Of a stretch of DNA of 64,000 nt, positions 17,263-24,396 are shown in pieces. The notes below the pieces were generated by a model. The model searched no databases, had not been told where the DNA came from, and saw only the letters and a list, made by a program, of their open reading frames with translations. How positions within the stretch are numbered: position 1 is the stretch's first letter; the number at the start of each line of letters is the position of its first letter. Origin of the DNA: CAZMXP01 sp964570285 (GTDB lineage Bacteria > Planctomycetota > PLA2); contig CAZMXP010000004.1 in the NCBI GenBank assembly GCA_964570285.1, positions 1-64,000 on the forward strand. The letters are read 5' to 3'. Both the position numbers and the translations under genes were made by a program.

Positions 17263-18027
17263 ATGTCCCCGTTCGTCGAGGCGCTCGTGCTCGGGCTCGT
17301 GCAGGGGCTGACCGAGTTCCTGCCGGTTTCGTCGAGCGGCCACCTCGCGCTCTTCCAGGCGCTCCTCGGCTGGGAGGACCCCGAGTCGAACCTCGCGTTC
17401 AACATCGCCGTGCATCTCGGATCGCTCGCGGCGGTGCTGCTGTTCGTGCGCCGCGAGCTCTGGTCGATGGTGACGACGGCGCCGCGGCTGATGCTCGTGC
17501 TGGCCGTGGCGACGCTGCCCGTCGTCGCGCTGGGACTGCTCCTCAAGGACACGGTCGAGTCGATCTCGTCCAGCGTCGCGGCCGTCGGGGGGCTGCTTCT
17601 CGTGACCGCCGCGATCCTCTGGTTCGCCTCGCGCGCGCGCGACGGCGCGCTCCGGGCGCCGACGATGCCGCTCTCGCGCGCGCTCGTGGTCGGCTTCGCG
17701 CAGGTGCTCGCGATCCTGCCCGGCGTCAGCCGCAGCGGCACGACGCTGGCCGCGTCGCTGCGCGTCGGCCTCGAGCGCGAGCAGGCGGTGCGCTTCGCCT
17801 TCCTGATGGCCGTGCCCGCGATCGGCGGCGCGGGGCTGCTGCTGCTCCGCGACGACTTCTCGGCGGATGCCGACGCGACGCAGATGGTCGCGGGCGGCGT
17901 GGTCTCGTTTCTCGCGAGCCTCTTCGCGATGCGCGTGATGGTCGGCGTCGTCGTGCGGAAGCGCCTCTTCGGCTTCGCCGTCTACTGCGCCTGCGCCGGC
18001 CTCGTCGCGATCGCCTGCGGCCTATGA
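17263..18027 (+). CDS. uppP: Undecaprenyl-diphosphatase
   Basis: 254 aa, polytopic. It recycles undecaprenyl diphosphate to the monophosphate carrier lipid for peptidoglycan and other wall polymers. The first signature is LVQGLTEFLPVSSSGHLALF (with the E/Q-rich motif and the catalytic-region Ser-Ser-Ser-Gly-His); the second is ILPGVSRSGTTLAASLRVGL. Length is typical (about 255-280). A GAGAGGGAC Shine-Dalgarno-like stretch precedes ATG 17263. It may be co-transcribed with the MFS gene. The last 6 bp overlap the convergent gene. Confidence 0.95.
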   Translation: MSPFVEALVLGLVQGLTEFLPVSSSGHLALFQALLGWEDPESNLAFNIAVHLGSLAAVLLFVRRELWSMVTTAPRLMLVLAVATLPVVALGLLLKDTVESISSSVAAVGGLLLVTAAILWFASRARDGALRAPTMPLSRALVVGFAQVLAILPGVSRSGTTLAASLRVGLEREQAVRFAFLMAVPAIGGAGLLLLRDDFSADADATQMVAGGVVSFLASLFAMRVMVGVVVRKRLFGFAVYCACAGLVAIACGL

Positions 18028-18579
18028 CTCGTTCTTGACCACGCGCAGGCCGAAGACGATCGTGCCGGTGTAGGTGTCGTCGACGATCGTGCCATCCCTG
18101 CCGGCGGGGACGCCGTCGGCGCTCGAGTCGCGGGTGAGGCGGATCTCGATCGTCTTCAGGATGCCGCGGGAGTCCTGCTCGACCTGGCGGCAGAAGCGCG
18201 CGACGCGCTCGCGCGTGACGGGGCGGCTCGTGCCGCTCCTGCGGATCTCGACGAAGAAGCGGCGCTCGAGGCCCTTGCTGCCGATCGGCTTGGGGTTGGG
18301 CTCCTCGCCGAGCCCCGCGACGTCGATGCCGTTGTCGCGCACGGCGTCCTCGATCAGGGTCTTGTGGCGCGCGGTGCGCAGCTTGCTCTTGCTCAGCTGC
18401 TCGCAGAGGCGGTCCACCTCCGCGGTGAGCTGGCTGATCGACTTCGCGTGGCCGGGCGCCTGCTCGACGGCCTGCTCGAACGCGCTCGCCTGCTTCCACG
18501 AGGTCTGCGCGACCCAGCCGAGCACCGCGACGAGGATCGACATCACGACGACGTAGAGCTTGATGGGGTCTTCGGTCAT
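18022..18579 (-). CDS. Single-pass membrane coiled-coil protein downstream of the PilM/GspL-like gene
   Basis: 185 aa. One N-terminal membrane helix (KLYVVVMSILVAVLGWVAQT) is followed by a helical, probably coiled-coil part (AKSISQLTAEVDRLCEQLSK) and a C-terminal beta-rich domain with paired strands (RRFFVEIRRSG, ILKTIEIRLTRD, DTYTGTIVFGLRVV). The start overlaps the upstream stop by ATGA. This topology and position are those of a PilO/GspM-type partner of the PilM/PilN platform, but sequence similarity is not obvious. Confidence 0.65.
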   Translation of the reverse strand: MTEDPIKLYVVVMSILVAVLGWVAQTSWKQASAFEQAVEQAPGHAKSISQLTAEVDRLCEQLSKSKLRTARHKTLIEDAVRDNGIDVAGLGEEPNPKPIGSKGLERRFFVEIRRSGTSRPVTRERVARFCRQVEQDSRGILKTIEIRLTRDSSADGVPAGRDGTIVDDTYTGTIVFGLRVVKNES

Positions 18580-20315
18580 CGGCGCGACCTTCTCTCGCGG
18601 AAGTTGTAGCGGATGCGCTGCAGGTCGCTGCCCGAGACCGGCACGGCCCTCCACGCCTCGAGTTCCATGTCCTGCAGGACCGGCACCTGCTTCAGCGCGG
18701 CCTCGAGCCGCTCGCCGTCGCCGGCGCTGCGCAGCATCGTGTTGATCGTGACGCTCTCCTGCTTCACCTCGATGAGCTCGAAGTCGACGTAGCCGAGTTC
18801 CTTGTGGATCTTCCCGACCGCGCCGAAGACCTCGTTCCAGATGTGCAGCGCGGAGGTGATCTGCGGGATGCCCTTGTCGCCGCCGACCGTGCGCATCAGG
18901 TGCGCGCTCATCGAGCGCAGGCTGTTCGCGATCCTCCGGATCGCGTCGTGGGGCTGGCCGACGGTCTCGACGGCGCCGACGTTCACGGTCTTCTCGGGCG
19001 GCACGATCGACTCGCCGAGGTCGTTGTAGCGCCGCGCGCTGTCGCTGAAGGGCTTGTAGGCCTCGGTGAGCAGCGCGTCGAACCGCTCCCGCTTGAGGCT
19101 GTTCTTCTTGTAGAGCGCGTAGAAGGAGACGCCCATCAGGCAGAGGAAGAGCAGCGTCACCGTCACCGCGAGGGTGTTCTTGAGCAGCTCGAACCGGTTC
19201 GCGACCGTCAGCTCCTCCTGCCGGAAGTCGAGGTCGAGCGGGTCCTCCCCGAGCCCCTTCAGCGCGAGCCCGAGGGCGACCGTCGCGCCGGCGTCGAACT
19301 CCTCCGCGCCCGGCTCGCGCCCGCGGTAGCCGAAGGCCTCCGAGGGGCGGAAGGTCTCGACCGGCTGCCCGAGCCGCTGGCCGAGGTGGTCGAGCAGCCC
19401 GGGCACCGCGATGCCGGCGCCGCTCGCGAGGATGCGGAACTCGCCCCCGGTGTGCATCGCCGCGCGCGAGCGCACGAACTCGCGCTTGAGGCGGGCGGTG
19501 AACTCGTCGCGCTTCTGCGTGAAGAGGTCGCGCTCGAGCTCGGCGTGGCTCTTCTCGGTCTCCTTGCGGTCGCTCGCGCCGTCGCCGGGCAGCAGCAGGT
19601 CGCCGCCCTCGCCCTCGGCGCGGATGCCCGCGAGCTTGACGTCCGCCTCGCTGAAGTCGATGTCCATGTCGCGCGCGAGCCCCTGCGTGATGCTGTCGAT
19701 GCCCATGCGCACCGAGCGCAGCGCGCGCAGTTCGCCCTCGCTGACGAAGATCATCTCGGTGGAGCGGTGCGCGATGTGCAGCAGCACGAAGGCGGCGCCG
19801 TCGTCGAAGAGCCCCGCCGCCCGCACGGCCCCGTAGACCCCCACGGCATCGAGGTCCATCGCGAGCGGCTCGACGCCGACGCCGCGCGCGTACTCGATGC
19901 GCCGCGAGATGTCCTCCTTGCGCGCGGCGAAGACGAGCAGGTTCGCGCCCTCCTTCGACTCGCCGACGCGGGTGTACTGCACGATCACGTCCTCGGCGTT
20001 GCAGTCGTGGAGGTGGTGCTCCGCCTCGAACTTGACGACCTTGCGGATCTGGTCGTCGCCCTTGAAGGGCACCGGGATCTCGCGCACCATCGTCTCGCCC
20101 GCCTCGAGCGAGCCGATCACGCTCGACCGCGAGAACCGTCCGCCGCGGAAGATCTCGCCCAGGGCGACCTTCAGCTCCTCGGGGTCGGGGGCGCCGCCGC
20201 GCGGGTGCACCGGCCGGTCCAGGTAGCGCGTGATGCGGAAGCTGCGCCCGCGGCCGCTGAGTTCGACCGCGCGCACGCCGCGCGCATGAATTTCGAGTCC
20301 GACCGATTTTGCCAT
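18576..20315 (-). CDS. PilM/GspL-like actin-fold protein with a C-terminal membrane-anchored PilN-like part
   Basis: 579 aa. Residues ~1-350 are PilM-like (FtsA/actin fold): VGLEIHARGVRAVELSGRGR, VIGSLEAGETMVREIPVPF, LAMDLDAVGVYGAVRAAG, and a GEFRILASGAGIAVPGLLDH block near the nucleotide site. A transmembrane helix (LAVTVTLLFLCLMGVSFYAL) at about 380-405 is followed by a periplasmic PilN/GspL-like coiled-coil and ferredoxin-like domain. This fusion is the GspL arrangement of type II secretion/type IV pilus assembly platforms. ATG 20315 is used; TAGAAT at 20352-20357, overlapping the upstream stop codon, could be its promoter. The rest of the apparatus is not in the window. Confidence 0.72.
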   Translation of the reverse strand: MAKSVGLEIHARGVRAVELSGRGRSFRITRYLDRPVHPRGGAPDPEELKVALGEIFRGGRFSRSSVIGSLEAGETMVREIPVPFKGDDQIRKVVKFEAEHHLHDCNAEDVIVQYTRVGESKEGANLLVFAARKEDISRRIEYARGVGVEPLAMDLDAVGVYGAVRAAGLFDDGAAFVLLHIAHRSTEMIFVSEGELRALRSVRMGIDSITQGLARDMDIDFSEADVKLAGIRAEGEGGDLLLPGDGASDRKETEKSHAELERDLFTQKRDEFTARLKREFVRSRAAMHTGGEFRILASGAGIAVPGLLDHLGQRLGQPVETFRPSEAFGYRGREPGAEEFDAGATVALGLALKGLGEDPLDLDFRQEELTVANRFELLKNTLAVTVTLLFLCLMGVSFYALYKKNSLKRERFDALLTEAYKPFSDSARRYNDLGESIVPPEKTVNVGAVETVGQPHDAIRRIANSLRSMSAHLMRTVGGDKGIPQITSALHIWNEVFGAVGKIHKELGYVDFELIEVKQESVTINTMLRSAGDGERLEAALKQVPVLQDMELEAWRAVPVSGSDLQRIRYNFRERRSRR

Positions 20316-20354
20316 GGATCCCGCGGGCCCGCCGGGGGCCGAGAGCCGCACATT

Positions 20355-20711
20355 CTAGCCCCCGCCGCGCCGCCTGTCGTATTCGGTGCGCTGCTCCGGG
20401 GTGAGGACATCCGCCCGGATCTGCGCCCGGTGGCGCTCGCGCAACTCCTCGAGCTGCCGGTACTGCTCCGCGCCGATCTGGTCGCGGATCTGCTGCGCAC
20501 CCATGTCGTAGCGCGCGAGGATCTCCCTCAGCCGCCGCTCCTGGCTCGGCGTCAGCGAGAAGGCGCCCTGCCAGTCCTGCACGCGGCGATCGAGAGGCCC
20601 GGGCAACGGCGCGGGCGCCGCGCGCAGGCCCCCGATGAAGACGCCCGCGGCGACGCCGCCGACGAAGGTCAGGCAGAGCGCCGCGAGGAACATCCGCCTC
20701 AGCTCGCGCAT
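20355..20711 (-). CDS. Spy/CpxP-like periplasmic protein
   Basis: 118 aa. It has an N-terminal membrane/signal helix (MFLAALCLTFVGGVAAGVFI) and a helical domain with two LTxxQ-type motifs, SLTPSQERRLREIL and VLTPEQRTEYDR, as in the Spy/CpxP/ZraP heavy-metal and envelope-stress family. It lies 3 bp after the anti-sigma gene in the sigma operon, so it is probably an effector or sensor of the same envelope-stress response. Confidence 0.72.
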   Translation of the reverse strand: MRELRRMFLAALCLTFVGGVAAGVFIGGLRAAPAPLPGPLDRRVQDWQGAFSLTPSQERRLREILARYDMGAQQIRDQIGAEQYRQLEELRERHRAQIRADVLTPEQRTEYDRRRGGG

Positions 20712-20714
20712 CGG

Positions 20715-21095
20715 CTACCTGCCCCCCAGCAGCGAGTCCTGCGCATGCAGCGGCGGCGGCGTGAGGAGTCGCGGGACCACCGCCGCGGCCAGATACGCGA
20801 GCCCGACGGCCCCTAGGATCGCCGCCGCGACGAGCGCACGCCGCAGGAAGCGGCGCATCTCGGCGAGGTCGACGGACGGGGCGGGCCCGCCCAGCCGCGC
20901 GAGCGCCTCGATCCGGCGTGAGAATCCGGGGGGGACCGGGGGGGTGCCCGCGAGGATCCCGCGCTTGAGTTCCGCGAGAGCGGCGATCCGCGAGGCGAGC
21001 ACCGGGTCGGTCGCCGCCTCCGCGCGGAGGCGCGCCGCCTCGGCGTCGGGCAGGTCGCCGTCGAGCAGTTGCCAGAGCAGCCGGTCAGTCCGCAT
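20715..21095 (-). CDS. Membrane anti-sigma factor
   Basis: 126 aa. The N-terminal helical domain (LLWQLLDGDLPDAEAARLRA, then ASRIAALAELKRGIL) has the shape of an anti-sigma domain but lacks the HxxxCxxC zinc motif. A single membrane helix (ALVAAAILGAVGLAYLAAAV) leads to a very short external tail. It overlaps the sigma gene by 11 bp, the standard sign of a cognate pair. Because the external part is tiny, the signal is probably sensed by the next product, the Spy-like protein. Confidence 0.78.
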   Translation of the reverse strand: MRTDRLLWQLLDGDLPDAEAARLRAEAATDPVLASRIAALAELKRGILAGTPPVPPGFSRRIEALARLGGPAPSVDLAEMRRFLRRALVAAAILGAVGLAYLAAAVVPRLLTPPPLHAQDSLLGGR

Positions 21096-21663
21096 GGGAT
21101 GAGAGCCTCCGTTTCAGGCGCTCCCGCGCCCGGTGGATCCTGCTTTCGACGGTGCCGATGGAGATGCCGAGGATCTCGGCGATGCGCGCGTAGGCGAGGC
21201 CGTCGAGCTCGCGCAGCGTCAGGATCTCGCGATAGCGCACCGGCAGCGCGGCGATTTCGGCGCGCACGATCCGCCGCGTCTCCGCCACCTCCGCCGCCCT
21301 GAGCGGGTCGCGATCGGAGCCGGGGAGTTGCTCCTCCTCGTCGATGGCCACCGCGGGGCGCCGCGACCTCTTCTTCAGGTGGTCCTTCGCCGCGTTGGCC
21401 GCCACGCGATAGAGCCAGGTGTAGAACTGCGAGCGGCCGTCGAACGCGTCGATCTTCGTAAACACCTTCAGGAAAACCTCTTGCGCCACGTCTTCGACCT
21501 CGTGCGCGTCCCGGATGATCCCGTGGACCAGCGCGAAGATGCGCTGCTGATACCGCTCCACCACCACCCGGAGAGCCGCCGCATCCCCCGTCCGGATCCG
21601 GGCCACCAGATCCGCGTCGGGGAGCGCCCTGGGCACCTCCGGCAAGGTCATGAGGGTGAGCAT
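21085..21663 (-). CDS. ECF RNA polymerase sigma factor (RpoE-like)
   Basis: 192 aa. Region 2 is EDVAQEVFLKVFTKIDAFDG with SQFYTWLYRVAANAAKDHLK; region 4 is LPVRYREILTLRELDGLAYA and RIAEILGISIGTVESRIHRA. This is the group of ECF factors controlled by a membrane anti-sigma. ATG 21663 gives a normal length; ATG 21651 is also possible. The operon order sigma, anti-sigma, Spy-like protein suggests control of an envelope-stress regulon. About 170 bp upstream, shared with the ribBA 3' end, show nothing else coding. Confidence 0.9.
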   Translation of the reverse strand: MLTLMTLPEVPRALPDADLVARIRTGDAAALRVVVERYQQRIFALVHGIIRDAHEVEDVAQEVFLKVFTKIDAFDGRSQFYTWLYRVAANAAKDHLKKRSRRPAVAIDEEEQLPGSDRDPLRAAEVAETRRIVRAEIAALPVRYREILTLRELDGLAYARIAEILGISIGTVESRIHRARERLKRRLSSHAD

Positions 21664-21833
21664 CGCATGGACCGCCCGAGTTAGACGCCCCCTGGGGCGG
21701 CAGCCTTCCGCCGGAACGGTGCCACGTCGAATGGTTGCAGGTCCGGGCCGCCGCGGGCCCTGTCGCAAGTCGTGGGCACGCCGCTACTTGGGGAACCCGA
21801 GTCCCGTGCAACAATCCAGCCTGGCACGGCGCT

Positions 21834-23114
21834 CTACTCCGGCGCGGCCCCGCCGCCCCCCGCCTTCGACTCCTTCGACTCCTTCGACGCCGGGCCGAAG
21901 ATGTGCCCGAGCTTGGCTTTCTTGGTGGCGAGGTAGTGGGCGTTGGCGGGGTTGGGGGGGATCTCGATCGGGAGGCGTTCGGTGATCGCGAGGCCGTAGC
22001 CCTGCAGCGCGCGGAACTTCCGGGGGTTGTTCGTCAGGATGCGGAGCTTCCGGACGCCCAGGTGGCGGAGGATCTGCGCGCCGACGCCGTAGTCCCGCTG
22101 GTCGGCCTTGAAGCCGAGCGCATGGTTGGCCTCGACGGTGTCGAGCCCCTTGTCCTGCAGGTGGTAGGCGCGGATCTTGTTCTCGATGCCGATGCCCCTT
22201 CCCTCCTGCCGCATGTAGAGCACGACGCCTTTGCCCTCCTTCTCGATCGCGGCCATCGCGAGTTCCAGCTGCGCGCCGCAGTCGCAGCGCAGCGAATGGA
22301 AGACGTCGCCGGTGAGGCATTCGCTGTGGGGCCGCACGAGCAGGGGCTCCTCGATCGGGGGGTTGCCGAGCGCGGCGTCGGGCGTCGGGATGCCCTTCGT
22401 CAGCGCGAAGTGGGGGCGATCGTCGACGAGGCTCCGGTACATGTGCAGCATGAAGTCGCCGTAGGCGGTCGGCAGCGCGACCGTCTCCGCCTTCTCGATG
22501 AGCCGCTCGTTCATGCGCCGGTACTCGATCAGCTGCGAGATCGTGCAGATCCCGATGCCGTGCCGCTTCGCGAAGCGCTCGAGGTCGGGCATGCGCGCCA
22601 TGCTGCCGTCCTCGTTCGCGATCTCGCAGATCACCGCGGCGGGCCTCAGGCCCGCGAGCCGGGCGAGATCCACGCTCCCCTCGGTCTGGCCCGCGCGCAC
22701 GAGCACGCCGCCCTTCCTCGCGCGGATCGGCTGGACGTGGCCCGGGCGCACGAGGTCGGTGGGCTTGGCCTCCGGGCGCACGGCGACCTGGATGCTGCGC
22801 GCCCGGTCCTGGGCGCTGATCCCGGTGGTGACGCCCGACGCCGCCTCGAACGTCACCGTGAAGTTGGTGCGGAAGCGGCTGTTGTTCTGGGCCACCATCA
22901 CCGGCAGCTCGAGCCGCTCCGCCATCGCGTCGTCCATCGCGAGGCAGATCCAGCCGCGGGCGTGGGTGGCCATGAAGTTGATCGTCTCGGGGGTGATCGC
23001 CTGCGCCGCGATGCAGAGGTCGCCCTCGTTCTCCCGGTCGGGGTCGTCGACGAGGATGACCATCCGGCCCGCCCGGATCTCGGTGATGGCGTCGGGGATC
23101 GTGATCAGGCTCAT
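21834..23114 (-). CDS. ribBA: Bifunctional DHBP synthase/GTP cyclohydrolase II (riboflavin)
   Basis: 426 aa. The N-terminal RibB domain (~1-205) makes 3,4-dihydroxy-2-butanone 4-phosphate: VILVDDPDRENEGDLCIAAQ, FMATHARGWICLAM, TTGISAQDRARSI, RPGHVQPIRARKGGVLVRAG. The RibA domain (~206-405) opens GTP: RPHSECLTGDVFHSLRCDCG with the three zinc cysteines, YMRQEGRGIGIENKIRAY and DYGVGAQILRHLGVRKLRIL. The low-complexity tail is KESKESKAGGGGAAPE. ATG 23114 is chosen over an upstream ATG because the family starts here. The 5' region has a TATAAC box but no recognisable FMN riboswitch. Confidence 0.95.
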   Translation of the reverse strand: MSLITIPDAITEIRAGRMVILVDDPDRENEGDLCIAAQAITPETINFMATHARGWICLAMDDAMAERLELPVMVAQNNSRFRTNFTVTFEAASGVTTGISAQDRARSIQVAVRPEAKPTDLVRPGHVQPIRARKGGVLVRAGQTEGSVDLARLAGLRPAAVICEIANEDGSMARMPDLERFAKRHGIGICTISQLIEYRRMNERLIEKAETVALPTAYGDFMLHMYRSLVDDRPHFALTKGIPTPDAALGNPPIEEPLLVRPHSECLTGDVFHSLRCDCGAQLELAMAAIEKEGKGVVLYMRQEGRGIGIENKIRAYHLQDKGLDTVEANHALGFKADQRDYGVGAQILRHLGVRKLRILTNNPRKFRALQGYGLAITERLPIEIPPNPANAHYLATKKAKLGHIFGPASKESKESKAGGGGAAPE

Positions 23115-23233
23115 GGGATGAAACCCGCCCGCAAGAGGCGTTATAACTAGGGTAGCGGGGAATTCCGCCAAGGCACGCTTCGTCCCGGTTGGATGCCCCC
23201 CCCGCCCCCCCCGTTTCAACCCCGGAGGCAGCG
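23115..23233. promoter_or_regulatory. Divergent promoter region of ribBA and the secreted coiled-coil gene
   Basis: The AT-rich stretch TTATAACTAG at ~23140-23150 is nearly self-complementary at its centre. It offers a TATAAC-type -10 on the minus strand and TATAAC/TAGGGT on the plus strand. GGAGG, 6 nt before ATG 23234, serves the plus-strand gene. Confidence 0.4.
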
Positions 23234-24304
23234 ATGCGACTCCTGATCTCGGCCCTCTTCCTCGCCCTGCCCGCCCTCGCGCTCGACATGATCGAGCTGA
23301 AGAACGGCAAGCTGATCCCCGCCGAGTCGGTCACCGTCCGCGGCGACAGGCTCCGCATCCGGCTCTACCTGCCGGGCAAGGACGCGAGCGCGGAATACAC
23401 CGTCCCCATCGACCAGGTCGTGCCCGAGTTCGTCTACTACGCGTGGGCGGAGCAGGTCGCCGAGGGCGACGCGGCGGGGCACCGCGCGCTCGGCGACTGG
23501 GCGCGGTCGCAGGGTCTCTTCCGCCTCGCGCTCGTCCAGTACCGCGAGGCGGGCGAGGCGACGCCGGAGTTCGAGGCGACCCTTCGCGAGGAAGAGGCGA
23601 CGTGGCGCTTCGACGAGGCGTGGCGGCTCTTCCGCGAAGGGGAGGTCAAGGGGGCGCGCCACCTCGCGGAGTCGATTCTCGGGGAGTTCGAGGGGTCAGC
23701 GGAGGCGGGGAGGGTCAACGGGCTGCTCGCGATCATCGCGGAGCGCGAGCAGTTCCTGAGCGAGCAGAAGCGCCAGGAGGAGGTCGCCCGCCGCGCCCGC
23801 GGCCACCGCCGCGAGATGGAGAGGCAGGTCGACCGGATGGACCGGGCCGACCGGATGGTGCGCGAGGCGCGCCTCGGCGCCCGGGCCGACGCGAGACGGA
23901 ACCTCTCGTGGGCGGCCTATGCCTACCGCAGCGCGGAGGTGCGCCTGCAGGAACTCCTGCTGCTGGTCGAGGTGGACGACCTGCGCCTGTCGCTGCGCGC
24001 GCTGCTCGACGGGCTCGCGCCGCGCATGGTGCGCTCCTTCCTCAAGCTCGCCGACGCGCTCTGGATCTCCGGGCAGGTGGAGGGGGCGCTCGACGCCGTC
24101 CACGAGGTGCTCGCGATCGACCCGGACAACAAGTCCGCCTCCGGGCTGCGGGAGCGGATTCTCGACCGCGAGACGCGCATCGCGGGGCCCGCGCCGGCGG
24201 TCACGGTGGGGTACCCCTGGTCCCGCGCCTACCTGCTCCGCCGCGGCCTGCTGTTCGGCCTCTGCCCGGCCCCGGCGCCGATCCACCTCTGCCACACCCG
24301 CTAG
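23234..24304 (+). CDS. Secreted protein with helical/tetratricopeptide-like core
   Basis: 356 aa with a signal peptide (LLISALFLALPALA) followed by a small beta part (MIELKNGKLIPAESVTVRGD, RIRLYLPGKDASAEYTVPID) that resembles a ribosome-maturation/SHD1-like beta domain common in Planctomycetota. The remainder is helical and contains a charged coiled coil (EQFLSEQKRQEEVARRARGH) and a TPR-like unit near ALDAVHEVLAIDPDNKSASG. ATG 23234 is supported by GGAGG 6 nt upstream. No enzymatic motif is visible and the function is unknown. Confidence 0.72.
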   Translation: MRLLISALFLALPALALDMIELKNGKLIPAESVTVRGDRLRIRLYLPGKDASAEYTVPIDQVVPEFVYYAWAEQVAEGDAAGHRALGDWARSQGLFRLALVQYREAGEATPEFEATLREEEATWRFDEAWRLFREGEVKGARHLAESILGEFEGSAEAGRVNGLLAIIAEREQFLSEQKRQEEVARRARGHRREMERQVDRMDRADRMVREARLGARADARRNLSWAAYAYRSAEVRLQELLLLVEVDDLRLSLRALLDGLAPRMVRSFLKLADALWISGQVEGALDAVHEVLAIDPDNKSASGLRERILDRETRIAGPAPAVTVGYPWSRAYLLRRGLLFGLCPAPAPIHLCHTR

Positions 24305-24318
24305 GCTCGGTTCTTCCT

Positions 24319-24341
24319 AGGAGCGGGCGAAGCCCGCTCCT
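24319..24341 (+). terminator. GAA-loop hairpin terminator
   Basis: AGGAGCGGGC (24319-24328), loop GAA, then GCCCGCTCCT (24332-24341), 14 nt after the stop. A -10-like TAGAAT (24344-24349) for the next gene follows at once. Confidence 0.6.
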
Positions 24342-24396
24342 GCTAGAATCCCGCGTTTGGCCCACGGCGTCGCCTGCACCTCGGCGGCGGAAGGTC

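Noticed and set aside
23115..23233. FMN riboswitch upstream of ribBA
   Set aside because: The conserved RFN blocks are not present and the leader is too short.
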